Position numbers and translations under genes: made by a program. DNA of 50,841 nucleotides from positions 1 through 50,841 of the forward strand of contig JAWQRO010000174.1 of assembly GCA_033557835.1 (NCBI GenBank). The letters run 5' to 3'. The notes below the pieces were generated by a model. It did no database searches and was not told the origin of the DNA. It worked only from the letters and a program-made list of their open reading frames with translations. Of this stretch, positions 23,341 to 33,379 are shown one piece after another. Every line of letters begins with the position of its first letter. Position 1 is the first letter of the stretch. This stretch comes from Helochares maculicollis. Lineage: Eukaryota > Arthropoda > Insecta > Coleoptera > Hydrophilidae.

Positions 23341-24612
23341 ACCGTATTTTTCGGACTATAATACGCACCGGACAATTAGACGCATCTTAAATTTATAATA
23401 TGATATCTCGTATTAGCAATATTCAATTCATATTTACTCTTGGTACTCATCTTTATAGTGTCATCGTTTGTATAAATTTGGTCTTAGCTATTGTTGTTAG
23501 TCCTTTACAAAACTGAGCCATCTTCATGACTGCATTTTTGAAATTACTTTATAATTGTCTCGTTTTTCCCAGCTCCCAGGTTTTTTTCATCCAAGTGAAA
23601 ACTTCAGAAATTGTTGATATGACATCGTGATACAGGTTTGCCACTCTTCTTGCATTTAATTTTTAAATAGTTTATTGGTACAGACATCTATAGATTGTAA
23701 TTTACTTATGAGACCTCCAGAAATGACTGCAGCTTCTGGATTCATTCCTTTTAAAAGCTTTTTAGTTGATTCTATTGTACGGGCCCTGAATTGCTTTCAC
23801 ATTAAAATTGTAAGATTTTGAACAATGCAATCTGGACATACTTCCCATAACTTTTGGTACATTTTGAATTTACACTTCAATTTGAAGAAATATCAAAAGT
23901 TACAGACACTTCATCTATATTCGTAATTTTATTAATCTTGAAATTATATTTCCTTCTCGCTGATATTACAAATATAAAATACTATAATTTTATATTCGTA
24001 TTTAGCCGGCTTTTTTTGAACTAATGTGACTTTTGTAGGCATACATATCTTTTCATAGATCTAAAGCAGTAAGGTGGTGATCTGGTAAAATATAAAATTC
24101 TATTAGTAGTTCTCGCCCATCTTCTCGCTTCACAAATTATTATTTTTATAGAAACAGATATTTTCATGCTTCAATTATTTGCTGCCTAATTTTTCACTTG
24201 TACTTCTAATTCTGGCCATTTTCCTGATTGTTATTTCTCCATTTGCGAACCTTTTTCTCTGTTGCTGGTGGACCAAAATGCTTTGCTACTGCTCTGTTCC
24301 ATATTGTTTTGCATTATTGGGCCCATTCAGTTTACACCTCACGTAACATAAATATGTTTTTGTGTTACGCTCATAATAAAAAAAGCAATTCAAATAGATC
24401 GGACAAAAATACACACACAGACAAAGACAAGTATGTAGGTTAATCGGCGATTCTCCCAATCGTCTTTAGAAAATTTATGTTTTTCGGCTTAAAAGACGTA
24501 CCCCAAATGTGGAGATGATTTATTGAAAATAATATTTGACTGTTACCTTCAGAATACCAGACGCACCCTACATCTATTTTTCTATGTAAAATGGGCTGTC
24601 CGAATTGACGGT
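23341..24612 (-). mobile_element. Pogo/Tigger-type DNA transposon relic, minus strand
   Basis: Short inverted ends border it. The left reads CCGTATTTTTCGGAC (23342-23356); the right, read inward, reads CCGTCAATTCGGAC (24598-24611), each next to TA. The minus strand carries the transposase in order. NRAVAKHFGPPATEKKVRKW at about 24295-24235 is the CENP-B-type helix-turn-helix. KWPELEVQV follows near 24210. The pogo-family linker LVQKKPAKYEYKI is at about 24040-24001, and TNIDEVSVTFDIS at about 23930-23886, matching the N.DE.P..FD block with the first catalytic Asp region. FRARTIESTKKLL is the remnant of the DSFRAH block. VISGGLISKLQSIDVCTNKL at about 23735-23670 matches the IPGGLT..LQPLDV..NK signature. 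Several frameshifts and stops break it. Relative to full relatives a segment between the DE and DSFRAH blocks is missing. Confidence 0.87.
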
Positions 24613-25206
24613 AGTTTCAAAGGCAGCATAAAATTAGTCGAAATATATTTTTAGTGACTTAAGTGTCTTTTTTTTGTAAATGTTATGTACTTAAACAAAT
24701 GGAATGTCAGATTAACGTATACACATAATTTGCGTCGTACCCTTAATCTTTTTTGTAGTCTTTCTGAAAACACAAAGATATTCTCAATAGAGAAACTGAA
24801 GTCGCCACTTACTAAATATACCCCGCCTGACATGGTAAATAGCTTAGCTATGCAAAATAAGGGATGAATGATTCCTAACTCGGCATGGGCCATTTTCTTC
24901 ATTTCAAGTTGAGAATTAAATACCCCATGCTAGGCCAAAAGAACAAGTTACAATATAGGCAATGGTTGTTGGCAGAAAGTGTATAATTATATTGTCATAA
25001 AGACATAAATAATAATAATAGAGGCTAGACTTAACCAAAAGACCTAGTAAATTTATATCATTATTAGTATTAGTAGCATAAAATCCTATATTTCACATGA
25101 AAATCCATTTTCATGATAACACAGGTGTTCTACTCTAGAACGCATTAAATTTATCGTAACGATGTTAATATTTTTTCGTATTTTTAAGTTCTAAAGTTAT
25201 TGCCTA
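24613..25206. other. Geneless AT-rich stretch
   Basis: Two opposed frames at 24651-24902 (minus, 83 codons) and 24685-24867 (plus, 60 codons) match no family. Nothing else is seen. Confidence 0.5.
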
Positions 25207-25458
25207 GAGTTATCTTGACCTCTTACATACTTACAGTATTCTTTAGAAGTTAAATCTAGTATATGTAAGTCCATAAATTTAAAATTAATAGATTTGCTAG
25301 TAATTATCTACTACATTTGTATGATGAGTATGATGAGTTATCTTCACCTCTTACATACTTACAGTATTCTTTAGAGGCTAAATCTAGTATATGTAAGTCC
25401 ATAAATTTAAAATTAATAGATTTGCTAGTAATTATCTACTGCATTTGTATGATGAGTA
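25207..25458. repeat. 128-bp tandem duplication, about 97% identical
   Basis: Unit 1 (25207-25334) begins GAGTTATCTTGACCTCTTAC; unit 2 (25335-25458) begins GAGTTATCTTCACCTCTTAC. Four substitutions were counted over about 123 aligned bases. The join carries a short direct repeat (GATGAGTATGATGAGT), which suggests slippage or unequal exchange at microhomology. Confidence 0.95.
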
Positions 25459-27215
25459 AACACGCTTTAAATTTATAAATACTAATTTACAGTAATTGTA
25501 AAGGTTCAAAATTTTCAAATAGCACTTTGAGCACTTGGGTCAAGTTGAAATTTCGCATCTGTTAATTGGTAGTGGTTTATAAGTTGTGCAAATTACAGCT
25601 CAATACATCAATTTAAACGACCAGTTTACGCGAAACTATTCGAAAACTGTTTAAATCCTGTCAAAAAAGTTGAAGGCCAGGGTGCTATTTCTGTATACAC
25701 ATCAAAAGCACTCTGGAAATGGTGAAAATGTATTCAGGAATGCTTGATTCCAAAGGACGATTTTAATATTAAGAAACGACTTCACCGCACCCTTCGCTTA
25801 GTTAGAGGGCTAGATTTTCATCTCGGTACTAGGTTCTTTTAAATTTTAATTTACTATGAGCATCAACCTCAGTAAAATGAAAATTGTGGAAAAAAGTATA
25901 GATTCAAATATATTTACAAATATGTTGTGCTGGAATTACATAAATATCTAATTTATATGTATATATGCAAGTTAGATCGTGACATTTGAGGTATGAAATT
26001 TGATCTGTATCTGTAATGAGATAAAAACCACCGGAAATGCCTGTCAATCTATTTTTTAAAGAAATCAAGTCGTTTCAATCAAGCTACTGGGTTGAAATAG
26101 TGTGTATAATTTGATAATTTTATTAGCATTAATAAATGGTAGAAATATAGTTTCATATAAATCGAACATTAAAATTGTTAAAATGCAAATTTTCACTTTT
26201 TCAATATTTTAGAATACTTTTTGTAAGCAAATAATTTGCTCATTGGTAGCCTATAAACGTAATTTGGTTTTTCGGTTTTACTTGTAGGGTTTTGGTTTTA
26301 TTTATAAATAATTATGAAATTGTATTTTTTTATTAATGGCGATATACTTTTTCATTCCCGAATTTCTTAGAAAGTATAGCAAAGGAAAGGTATTATAATG
26401 AAAAAGTTCGACTCTGAGATCTTCACCAATCTCCACGTTTCGAGTGCCCCTGAATCTATTGTGACTATTTTTGGCATGTTGTTTTGTATGTGTGTGTGTG
26501 TGTGTGTGTGTGCATGTAGACACAACAACGGTTTCTTTAAGCAAGATTTTAGGTTGGGATACTACAGAATCAAGAATTACTCACTTATGCATAGTTTTAA
26601 TTCGATTATCGACACAAACATGTAGAGAGATGGTAAAAATTTTAAAAATTACTGTCATATTTACTAGTATCATAGTAATATATGCCAAGTATAAGTGAAC
26701 TGAATGGGTCAGCTGTCAAGTCAAGTTATATATGATTTTAAATCATATCTTTGATTCTGAGGAGTAAATAATATTCAGTTATAGACACAGGAAAATTTAA
26801 ATGTTGTTATAAAATAATGATAGTAGCGTACAACATTTTAAAAATAAAGTTAAGAAAATTTGACGTACGCCTACTGAGATTTATTCTTCTTCTTCTATTA
26901 AATTCTGCACCGTTTCTCAGTTTCACTTGTTAGGTTATGAATTTACACTTTAATATTAAACTTTAATGCGAGTGTTACAAGCGTTCAATATTGCAGGCTT
27001 TAAGTAAAATTTTTGGCTGGGAGCCTACATTATCAATAAAAACGGTGAAATACATTTATATACCGTTTCAGCTTTATTATTGAGCTAAAATGATTAAAAA
27101 TGATAACAATTAAATAAGTAGATCTTATCTATTAAAAATGTAACAATAATATGTCAGGAATCGATGGAGTCAATAGCTGAGTTGTCATGTGATCTGGATA
27201 GTTATGCAAAGCTCC
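25459..27215. other. Geneless AT-rich stretch
   Basis: No gene is seen. At 25600-25760 a plus frame contains KALWKW-stop-KCIQECLIPKDDFN, vaguely like the terminal W.KC....G.YFE..N of mariner transposases, but this is too short to call. A (TG)12 microsatellite is at 26489-26512. Confidence 0.45.
26489..26512. repeat. (TG)12 microsatellite
   Basis: Twelve uninterrupted TG units, followed by CATG. It explains the Cys-Val and Thr-His runs in overlapping frames on the two strands. Confidence 0.97.
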
Positions 27216-27262
27216 TAGTACGGGAATGTTGAGTGGAGATACTCCAGATTTTTTAGCATTAA
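27216..27262 (+). repeat. Repeat-end motif, copy 3
   Basis: GTACGGGAATGTTGAGTGGA then GATACTCCAGATTTTTTAGC matches 6855-6907 (inverted) and 21233-21285. It lies about 400 bases upstream of family B copy 2 in the same orientation, which suggests that both belong to one element of about 630 bp. A 74-codon frame at 27297-27521 falls inside and matches nothing known. Confidence 0.5.
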
Positions 27263-27621
27263 ATATGATATAAAATACTTTTCATTTATTAAGCAGATGC
27301 ATGAAGGTAGTTTCTATTTCGGAACCTTTTGTGTAGCTGGATGCATTGTACCTGATGTTTCGACAATATTAGATTTTACTGATAATGGGCCATCCAGGCT
27401 ATGGACCGACACCGGTCATGCTGAATTAGTCAATCCATCCAACAGTAACCACATGCGGAGTTGTATGAATTGGTATATTATCCATTTCAGAGCTAAATTT
27501 GGAAGAAAAGATCGCACTTAAAGCCCTAATTTCGGAGCTTTATTGCTCACCAAGTGCGTTTTAACACCAGCTTAGAGAAAAAAATTGTGAACTGTATAGG
27601 TTAACAAGACCTTCCGTGGAT

Positions 27622-27845
27622 CGGACTCCTCCCAAAAATTGACATAGATTTACGACGTTGCTGTACTACCAGTGTGGTAATTCTCAACGAACCAACTCGA
27701 ACGGTCTAAGCTCTGCGGTGTTTACTTACATTATATACACAGGCGGCATGTTACAAATTATCAAAATGGACATTTGAGTGCTCAAATCGTGAAGATCCGT
27801 CAAAATCGAGGTCAATTTGTTTCATGATCGCAATACCTTGTATAA
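27622..27845 (+). repeat. Dispersed repeat family B, copy 2
   Basis: Aligns in ordered patches with 7315-7588, including CCCAAAAATT, ACACAGGCGGCATG, GTGCTCAAA, the exact 15-mer AGATCCGTCAAAATC (27793-27807) and TTTCATGATCGCAATACCTT. The flanking sequences differ, so the similarity is a repeat rather than a segmental duplication. Confidence 0.6.
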
Positions 27846-27879
27846 TCCAAACCAAGTTGGAATTAGGTTTGTATGTAAA

Positions 27880-28660
27880 CAAAGGGATAGACGGCGATCA
27901 GTTGAGAGTATCATCAGTCCGCAGTCAAGCCCCGCCTTCAACCCACGGGCTGTTGTAACAACTACACCCAAACACATGTAAAAATCTGAGCGAGGCGAGC
28001 GAACCTTAATCTCTAGCGCATCGCGCCCCTAATTAAATTATTTAGAGGGCGTACGACGTTTAGCGCCGCTTCCTCTCCCTTTCGAACGCAATCATCTCGA
28101 CGATTAAAATTCTAGATGATTATGTCGACGATCGTTAGAATAATATCGACCAGTTGCAATGATTTGCGTTAAAATAATATTAATAAGTCTATTGTATATT
28201 CATCACGCTTGTAATGACGGTAATGATGCGGTAGTAAATAATGTTAATGAGGGTAATGAAGATGATAAAACGGATGGAATAAAAAATAATAAAAGGAATG
28301 AAAAGGCGGTTGGTTTATATTCCTGTGAAAAACATAATATCCGAACGAAATCTGTCTCGAATAAGTCTTTCTACCCACTTATAATACGGTCTCGGATCGG
28401 AGGAAAGGATAGAGCGGCGTCGAAATCAACCTTGCCGAGGAGAGCACGTGCTCCCTCAAAACTAATTTCCTACACACATCGCCAGTGGAAGGTAGTTTAG
28501 GCATAGGCAAACTTTTACTCCCGTTTGTCGAACGAACGGGCGCCGAGCGACGACTCGAACCTTGCTTCCCCTCCTCGTAGATCGCGTAACGTAAGCTACG
28601 TTCGTTCCGAGTGCGGCGCGAGCAGTTGCATTCAAACCGTTTCGGGGGCAGGACGTCGCT
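27880..28660. promoter_or_regulatory. CpG-rich island, candidate regulatory region
   Basis: The sequence turns CpG-rich (GAGCGAGGCGAGCG, GGGCGCCGAGCGACGACTCG) compared with its AT-rich surroundings. A perfect inverted repeat AACGTA-AGC-TACGTT lies at 28588-28602. Open frames here (for example 28159-28500 plus, 113 codons) are low in complexity (DGNDAVVNNVNEGNEDDK) and come from repeated AATGATG/GATGAT text; I do not take them as genes. Position just upstream of the exon-like stretch fits a promoter, by inference. Confidence 0.35.
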
Positions 28661-29257
28661 CGCCTTCTTCAGATTAATTACTGTTGATGCGCCTAAATTT
28701 CAATATTATTTCGTCGTGCGATGGACCCACATGCGATTCTGGTGCGGTAATTTCACTTACGAAACCATTTTTTTCTCTCTATAATTTTTTTATTTTACTG
28801 TTGTTATTGTTGTCGTCGTCGTCGTCGAGAGTTCCAAGTGAGTGGCGAGTGATCGCGGTCGGCGCTGCTGCTTTAGCGAAATAATAAAAAAAAGAAAGTG
28901 CCAGTGCAACAATTGAATACTGATGTGACCTGATTACTAGATTTTTTTAAACCCGAAATATCGAGGATTACAATTTCGGTACTGTGCGCGCTTGCAGTGA
29001 TTTCCCTTGTTTTTTTTAATGCACCGCCGACTGCTTGTTGATTGATACTATAATCGGAATTTTCTTAGTATAATTTGGTGATTGGGGCGCCTTCACCGAT
29101 CGAGCGAGCGAGCGAGCGACCGAGAGCTGTGAGCGCACTTAGAGGAAATTCTGTGTGTTACAGTGTGTTTTAATTGCTTCTCGGATTACCTAATTATTAT
29201 AACATCCAAGTTGGAGGGATTTGCGCCGTTTCGACAAAAGGATTCCTTTTGAAAAAG
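28660..29257 (+). other. Candidate non-coding first exon with splice donor at 29257/29258
   Basis: This CpG-rich stretch has the look of an insect 5' untranslated exon. It has alternating AT- and CG-rich text, (TCG)5 at 28813-28827 and (CGAG)4 at 29101-29116. It ends with TTTTGAAAAAG|GTAACAACTT, a good donor context (GT at 29258). A second possible donor is CAA|GTGAGT near 28838. Short frames with stops are expected of a leader. No downstream coding exon that could join it is seen in the window, so any gene would start its coding part outside. Strand is inferred only from the donor. Confidence 0.3.
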
Positions 29258-29972
29258 GTAACAACTTTTAACTCTTCCTCGCTCTTTTCCATTCTTTGTC
29301 TCGCTTTCGTTGCGATGCGTTGCGGCGCTTCGCGCTGCTAGTGGCCGCGTCGCGCATCGAATAAACATGTTTACAAATTTCCACCGCTTGCTGGATTGTT
29401 TTGTTCGTCCGTGTGTTTGTCCTAGTATCAAGTGTGCGAATTAAACGGATGACGAAAAATATGTTCGGCTGGGTTTTTGCGCTCCATCGAAATATGTCGC
29501 ACATTTTCTACGTATTTATTGGTATATTATTTCGCATTTCGATTCGAATTAACTTTGAAATGTTTAGATTTGGATTATCGTCACGTAGGTGATGAATCCG
29601 CGGCTTGTTTTCGGTTCTCGTCACGTCGTTTGCGATAAAGGCTATCGCTTTTTTGATTGGGGCAATTGGAATTGTTGCATTTGCCAAACGGACCCCCTCT
29701 TTCTCTCTGAAGTCCCCTTTGGATGGCCACCCTCCGCTTTGACCTCCCCTTTCTCCATTATTCCCCCAATACGTTATTTCCTCGATACATTTTTATAAAG
29801 TCCTCGTTTCTCAACGTCTCGTCAATCAGTTGGATTTGTTTCGTATTACCAGCACAGAGTTGTTATAAAATTCGAATGTTGTTGAAAAGTGTTACCTCGA
29901 GTTTCTATCAGAATTGTAGTTGAGTTGCATTCGTACAGAACGTACTTGAATTCTTGGTTTGTTACGAGGTCG

Positions 29973-30010
29973 TGACGTCGCGCTTTATTTATTACTAGTT
30001 TGTGACGTCA
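29973..30010. promoter_or_regulatory. Two CRE-like sites 30 bp apart
   Basis: TGACGTCG at 29973-29980 and the perfect palindrome TGACGTCA at 30003-30010 lie exactly 30 bases apart, close to three turns of the helix, in a CG-rich segment. TGACGTCA is the known site for CREB/ATF-type bZIP factors. Whether it works here is not shown. Confidence 0.4.
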
Positions 30011-30149
30011 CCTGCCACGGTTCCTTCTACCGCGCGCTGCATCGCGCTCCGACCAAACTGCATTATCGCGCTATCCATGCCCGAAACGCACACTTGATTG
30101 TCCGCTATCTATTGCTCTATTATCAACGGCGCACTATGCGGCTCTAATT

Positions 30150-30527
30150 TTCGACCAATTTTTTTTATATACTTTAATTAAAAACGTTATTTTAAACGTG
30201 ACAGGATTATTAGAATAGTCCTGAATGTTTTAACGGTTGTGGACTAACTTTTACTGGTTTCTCATATTACTTATAAATATTTATTATTTACCTCTTTTTT
30301 TACCGAAAGCTCATATAAGAAAATATATTTTTATCAACTTGGCTTATTTGCTGTGCCTCAACTTGGTACAGTAGTACTTATTATCATGAATCCTTGTTCT
30401 TTCGCTTTGGGTTCTTCTTTTATGCTTGCTGCTACTATTAGTACATATCTTTGTTCCACACTTTTTTTTTATTATTTAAAATCGAAATATCGATCAAGCT
30501 CCTAACATCCTCAAACTTTCTGCGTTT
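30150..30527. other. Geneless AT-rich stretch
   Basis: AT-rich sequence between the CpG-rich island and the first copy of the hairpin-repeat cluster. No feature is seen. Confidence 0.5.
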
Positions 30528-30605
30528 GACACAGCTGATTCGGGCTTCGCCCTTAACTAATATTATCATGGTAGATTTCAACACCAAAACATATGGTAGC
30601 TCGCT
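30528..30605 (-). repeat. Double-hairpin repeat, first copy of the cluster
   Basis: GACACAGCTGATTCGGGCTT then CGCCCTTAACTAATATTATC. The small hairpin GGGC-TTC-GCCC (30542-30552) is intact; only the 3' arm of the larger hairpin is present. The flank TCATGGTAGATTTCAACACC then AAAACATATGGTAGCT aligns with the flank of the copy at 31857 (TCATAGTAAAATTAACATC then AAAAACTATCGTGGCTAG), so the repeat is over 90 bp long. Confidence 0.75.
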
Positions 30606-30989
30606 TTATGAATTTTGGTAGTTCTACGATAAGTTCGGTTATTGTATATATTGTATATTGGAATTTTGTCTTTTTCCGCTAAAATGAGATTTCGAACTTT
30701 ACCCTTAACGAAAGGTGTCCAGGTAGAATTTAGGGTCAAAAGACAAGGTGGATGGCTTTATGCTTCCTGGCAATTGTACTACATTCTTGTTTTTCGTGTA
30801 TTTAGAACCGTAAATAGTGCAAGTCCCATATCTGTTGATATAACATCAGATTTGCTCACGTATGGCTGTAGTTGTAATGAACTGACAACAAAATCGCCTT
30901 ATTGACACCTTTATATTATATTCATTTGTCGAATTTCACGCTTAAAAATTGATTTGGGGACATTATTGATTGTTTGCTACTATGTGAAG

Positions 30990-31710
30990 AAAATTGTGAG
31001 AGAGTTGGATTGATTGCCTACCGTTTATAACAGGTATGCTCTTGGGTACTCTCAATACTTTGTGTGGTATAAACAATTCAAAAGTGGGGATTTTGACCTA
31101 AGAAGCGAAGAAGGTGGACTACTATCAAAATGTTTAAACACGCCGAATTTCAAGCTTATGTATTGCATATTACCAGAGAAGCCATCACCATGCCCTCAAA
31201 ATCAATGGGAAAGATAGCTAAGGTGGGAATATGGGTGTCACATGAACAGCGACAGCAGGGAAATAAGGATGCTGTTCAACTAAACAAAAAAATGATTTCT
31301 CCATGGAATTGTGAGTCGCAATGAAATGTATATATTGCAAAAATCTTAAATATAAAAGATCATAAGCATTAGCAAACCAGTGACATCAGTCATAGTAGGA
31401 AAACCAAATCACTACGAATGCAAAAAATGCTTCGTTAAGGAGCAGAAGGGTGTTATCTATAACGATCTGCTAAAATGTGCCGAACCTATCGTTAATACTG
31501 AATGCTGCTGAAAACAAATGGTGGATTTATACCAAGCATTGCATAAAAATGGCCGAAAAGCACTAGTCAATCATTGCTCCATCAAATTACTGCTTGTTTG
31601 TAACAGTGGGACCCGCACTTCATGATCAACAGTTCTATTGTTACGAAAACGCACAAAAATGGCTTTATGATCGCTTTGATTAAAAAAGCCGCAAACATTT
31701 TTGGTTAGCC
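30990..31710 (+). mobile_element. Mariner transposase relic, plus strand
   Basis: Transposase segments appear in family order over several frames. WYKQFKSGDFDLRSEEGG at about 31055-31115 is the first DNA-binding segment end. FKHAEFQA follows at 31133, then MGKIAKVGIWVSHEQRQQ near 31207-31260, the counterpart of MGK.QK.G.WVPHEL. FLHGIVSRNEMYI near 31296 is the decayed TGDEKW block. KGVIYNDLLKCAEPIVNTEC near 31448-31505 matches KGVIYYELL..GETVN.E. After a deletion comes APSNYCLFVTVGPALHDQQF at about 31577, then QKWLYDRFD and KSRKHFW. The segment with DNAPAH and SPDL is absent. It resembles the mauritiana/mellifera side of the family. It is inactive. Confidence 0.85.
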
Positions 31711-31856
31711 ATGAGTAATGCTTTGAATTAAAAAGTTTACCATTTGCATATAATAAATGTGGATTTTCGATTTAAAAAAATTATTTGCAGATCCTATAAA
31801 TATTAGGTCGATTGTAATTGTAATGGCAACGTAGCTTCCAACATCGGCAATCCTTG

Positions 31857-31930
31857 TAGCTGTGCCTTCGGCACAGCCGATTCTGGTTTGGCCCTCAACT
31901 AAAAGCGTCATAGTAAAATTAACATCAAAA
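31857..31930 (-). repeat. Double-hairpin repeat, best-preserved copy
   Basis: The stem GCTGTGCC (31859-31866), loop TTC and stem GGCACAGC (31870-31877) form a perfect 8-bp hairpin. It is followed by GATTCTGGTTTGGCCCTCAA then CTAAAAGCGTCATAG, the body of the family. It lies about 150 bp beyond the end of a mariner relic. Confidence 0.85.
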
Positions 31931-32287
31931 ACTATCGTGGCTAGTTTCTATCATACCAAAACTTTCCATTGCTAAGAGAGGCATCACGCAGTAGACGTTT
32001 TACGTTTTAAAATAATATACTTAAAACTCAGAAACTCCAAAACTGTTAATGGAAAATTAGCATATAAAGAAAGTATTTCACTATAAAAGAAAATTAATGT
32101 TATATGTATAAAAAACTGTACAGAAAGCTGCAGTCAAAATATATTTTAACGAGAGCATTTGAATTGATTTAATTTGGGGAACCTTAGCTTATACTTAACT
32201 GTAAGCCACTTCGAAATGCACAGCTCGTCCTTGTAACGAAAATATTGTACTTTAAAATATCGAATGCTTATCGAATTAAAATAAATC
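31931..32287. other. AT-rich spacer between repeat copies
   Basis: No gene is seen. Parts of the flank (CTATCGTGGCTAGTTTCTAT) continue the repeat similarity with the copy at 30528. Confidence 0.4.
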
Positions 32288-32375
32288 ATAGCCGATTCGG
32301 ACTTCGCCCTCAACTAAAAGCATCAAAATAGATTTAAACCTCATAAATCATTCCGGTTAGCTTCTAACATTTAGA
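32288..32375 (-). repeat. Double-hairpin repeat copy
   Basis: CATAGCCGATTCGGACTTCG then CCCTCAACTAAAAGCATCAA. The flank TTAAACCTCATAAATCATTC then CGGTTAGCTTCTAACATT aligns with that of the copy at 31857. Confidence 0.75.
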
Positions 32376-32702
32376 ATAATTCCTTTATTAATAGTGTCAA
32401 CTTGAGAACTTAACATTGAAAAATAGCATGTTTAAAAGAGTCTTAACCTGTAAAACAAAGCAGAACGTGGCGACAGTAAGCGAAGGAATAAAGTAATCGG
32501 ATAAAAACTTCTAATACATAGAAAGCTAGAGAAAATTATTTGGTAATCTCTACAAATAACTACAAACCGAAAGATTTTGAACCATTCATGTTCGAGTAAA
32601 GTTATCGACATAAGCCCAAAGCGTATATCTTACTGTTAGTTCTTATCACATGTGGTAAACTAATTAACAAAACCCAGTAAACTTTTAACATCAAAAAATT
32701 CT

Positions 32703-32770
32703 AACTGTGCGTTCGGCACAGCCTATTCAGGCTTCGCCTTCAAATAAGAGTGCCATGAAAGAGTTAAACA
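32703..32770 (-). repeat. Double-hairpin repeat copy
   Basis: CTGTGCGTTCGGCACAGCCT then ATTCAGGCTTCGCCTTCAAA then TAAGAGTGCCATG. Both hairpins are recognisable: the GTGC-GTTCG-GCAC stem and GGC-TTC-GCC. It aligns base for base with the inverted copy at 1764-1815. Confidence 0.8.
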
Positions 32771-32784
32771 TTAAGTAGGGTCTT

Positions 32785-32905
32785 TGCCTTGCTCCGCTCG
32801 GCACAGCTGACGAATAGCCCTTCTCTAATTAAGAGTGCCAAGGTTCCTTTCGATGTCACGAACAATTCTCTAGATTTTGATTACAGCTGATCCGGATTTT
32901 AACTA
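32785..32905 (-). repeat. Double-hairpin repeat, two adjoining copies
   Basis: TGCCTTGCTCCGCTCGGCAC then AGCTGACGAATAGCCCTTCT then CTAATTAAGAGTGCCAAGG is one copy, carrying the longer loop form. About 90 bases on, GATTACAGCTGATCCGGATT is the start of another. The flank TCGATGTCACGAACAATTCT aligns with the flank of 37548 (TCACATCCAGGAACAACTC). Confidence 0.65.
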
Positions 32906-33349
32906 TTTGCGCCGACTTGTGTTTTTACATACAGAATAAAATTCATATATATCAGTTATAAAATTGAGATTTGAAAAAAAAAAAATAAGAGGCGATTGGT
33001 GTTAATTCAGAGTATCAATGAAAATTCTAACAATATGAAATATTCGCCCATCAAAAGCGGGACCGTCAGCTTTAAAAATTACAGACGAAAACGCTTTGCC
33101 TCGCTTTATTCAGCCAACTAAGCCTATTACATTTAGAAACTGTTTGAATTATAATTAAATAATTTAATTCTTACAAAATATAGAAAAAAACTGAAATGCA
33201 ACGAAAGAATTCGAATTTGGAGATAAATATGAATTGGGAAAAATAATTTTAATGTAAAGAGAACATTGTGAAAACAGATTTAGAGTATTAATTAAACAAC
33301 TCAAATTTGTTAAATTTACGTCGTTAACTAATTAATTAATAGTTACGAA

Positions 33350-33372
33350 ACCCTTAACTAAGAGCGGTTAAT
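33350..33372 (-). repeat. Double-hairpin repeat fragment
   Basis: ACCCTTAACTAAGAGCGGTT matches the GCCCTTAACTAAGAGTGCC body of the family; the hairpins are gone. Confidence 0.4.
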
Positions 33373-33379
33373 TAATCTT

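Noticed and set aside
25600..25760. Frame with KALWKW-stop-KCIQECLIPKDDFN, like a mariner C-terminus
   Set aside because: The similarity is confined to about 20 residues and no catalytic motif is found upstream.
26302..26698. Three overlapping frames of 75-80 codons around 26.5 kb
   Set aside because: They cross a (TG)12 microsatellite, which keeps several frames open on both strands.
28159..28500. 113-codon plus frame with a signal-like start
   Set aside because: The middle is low-complexity Asn/Asp/Gly text from ATGATG-type repeats. No family is recognised, and it lies in a presumed promoter island.
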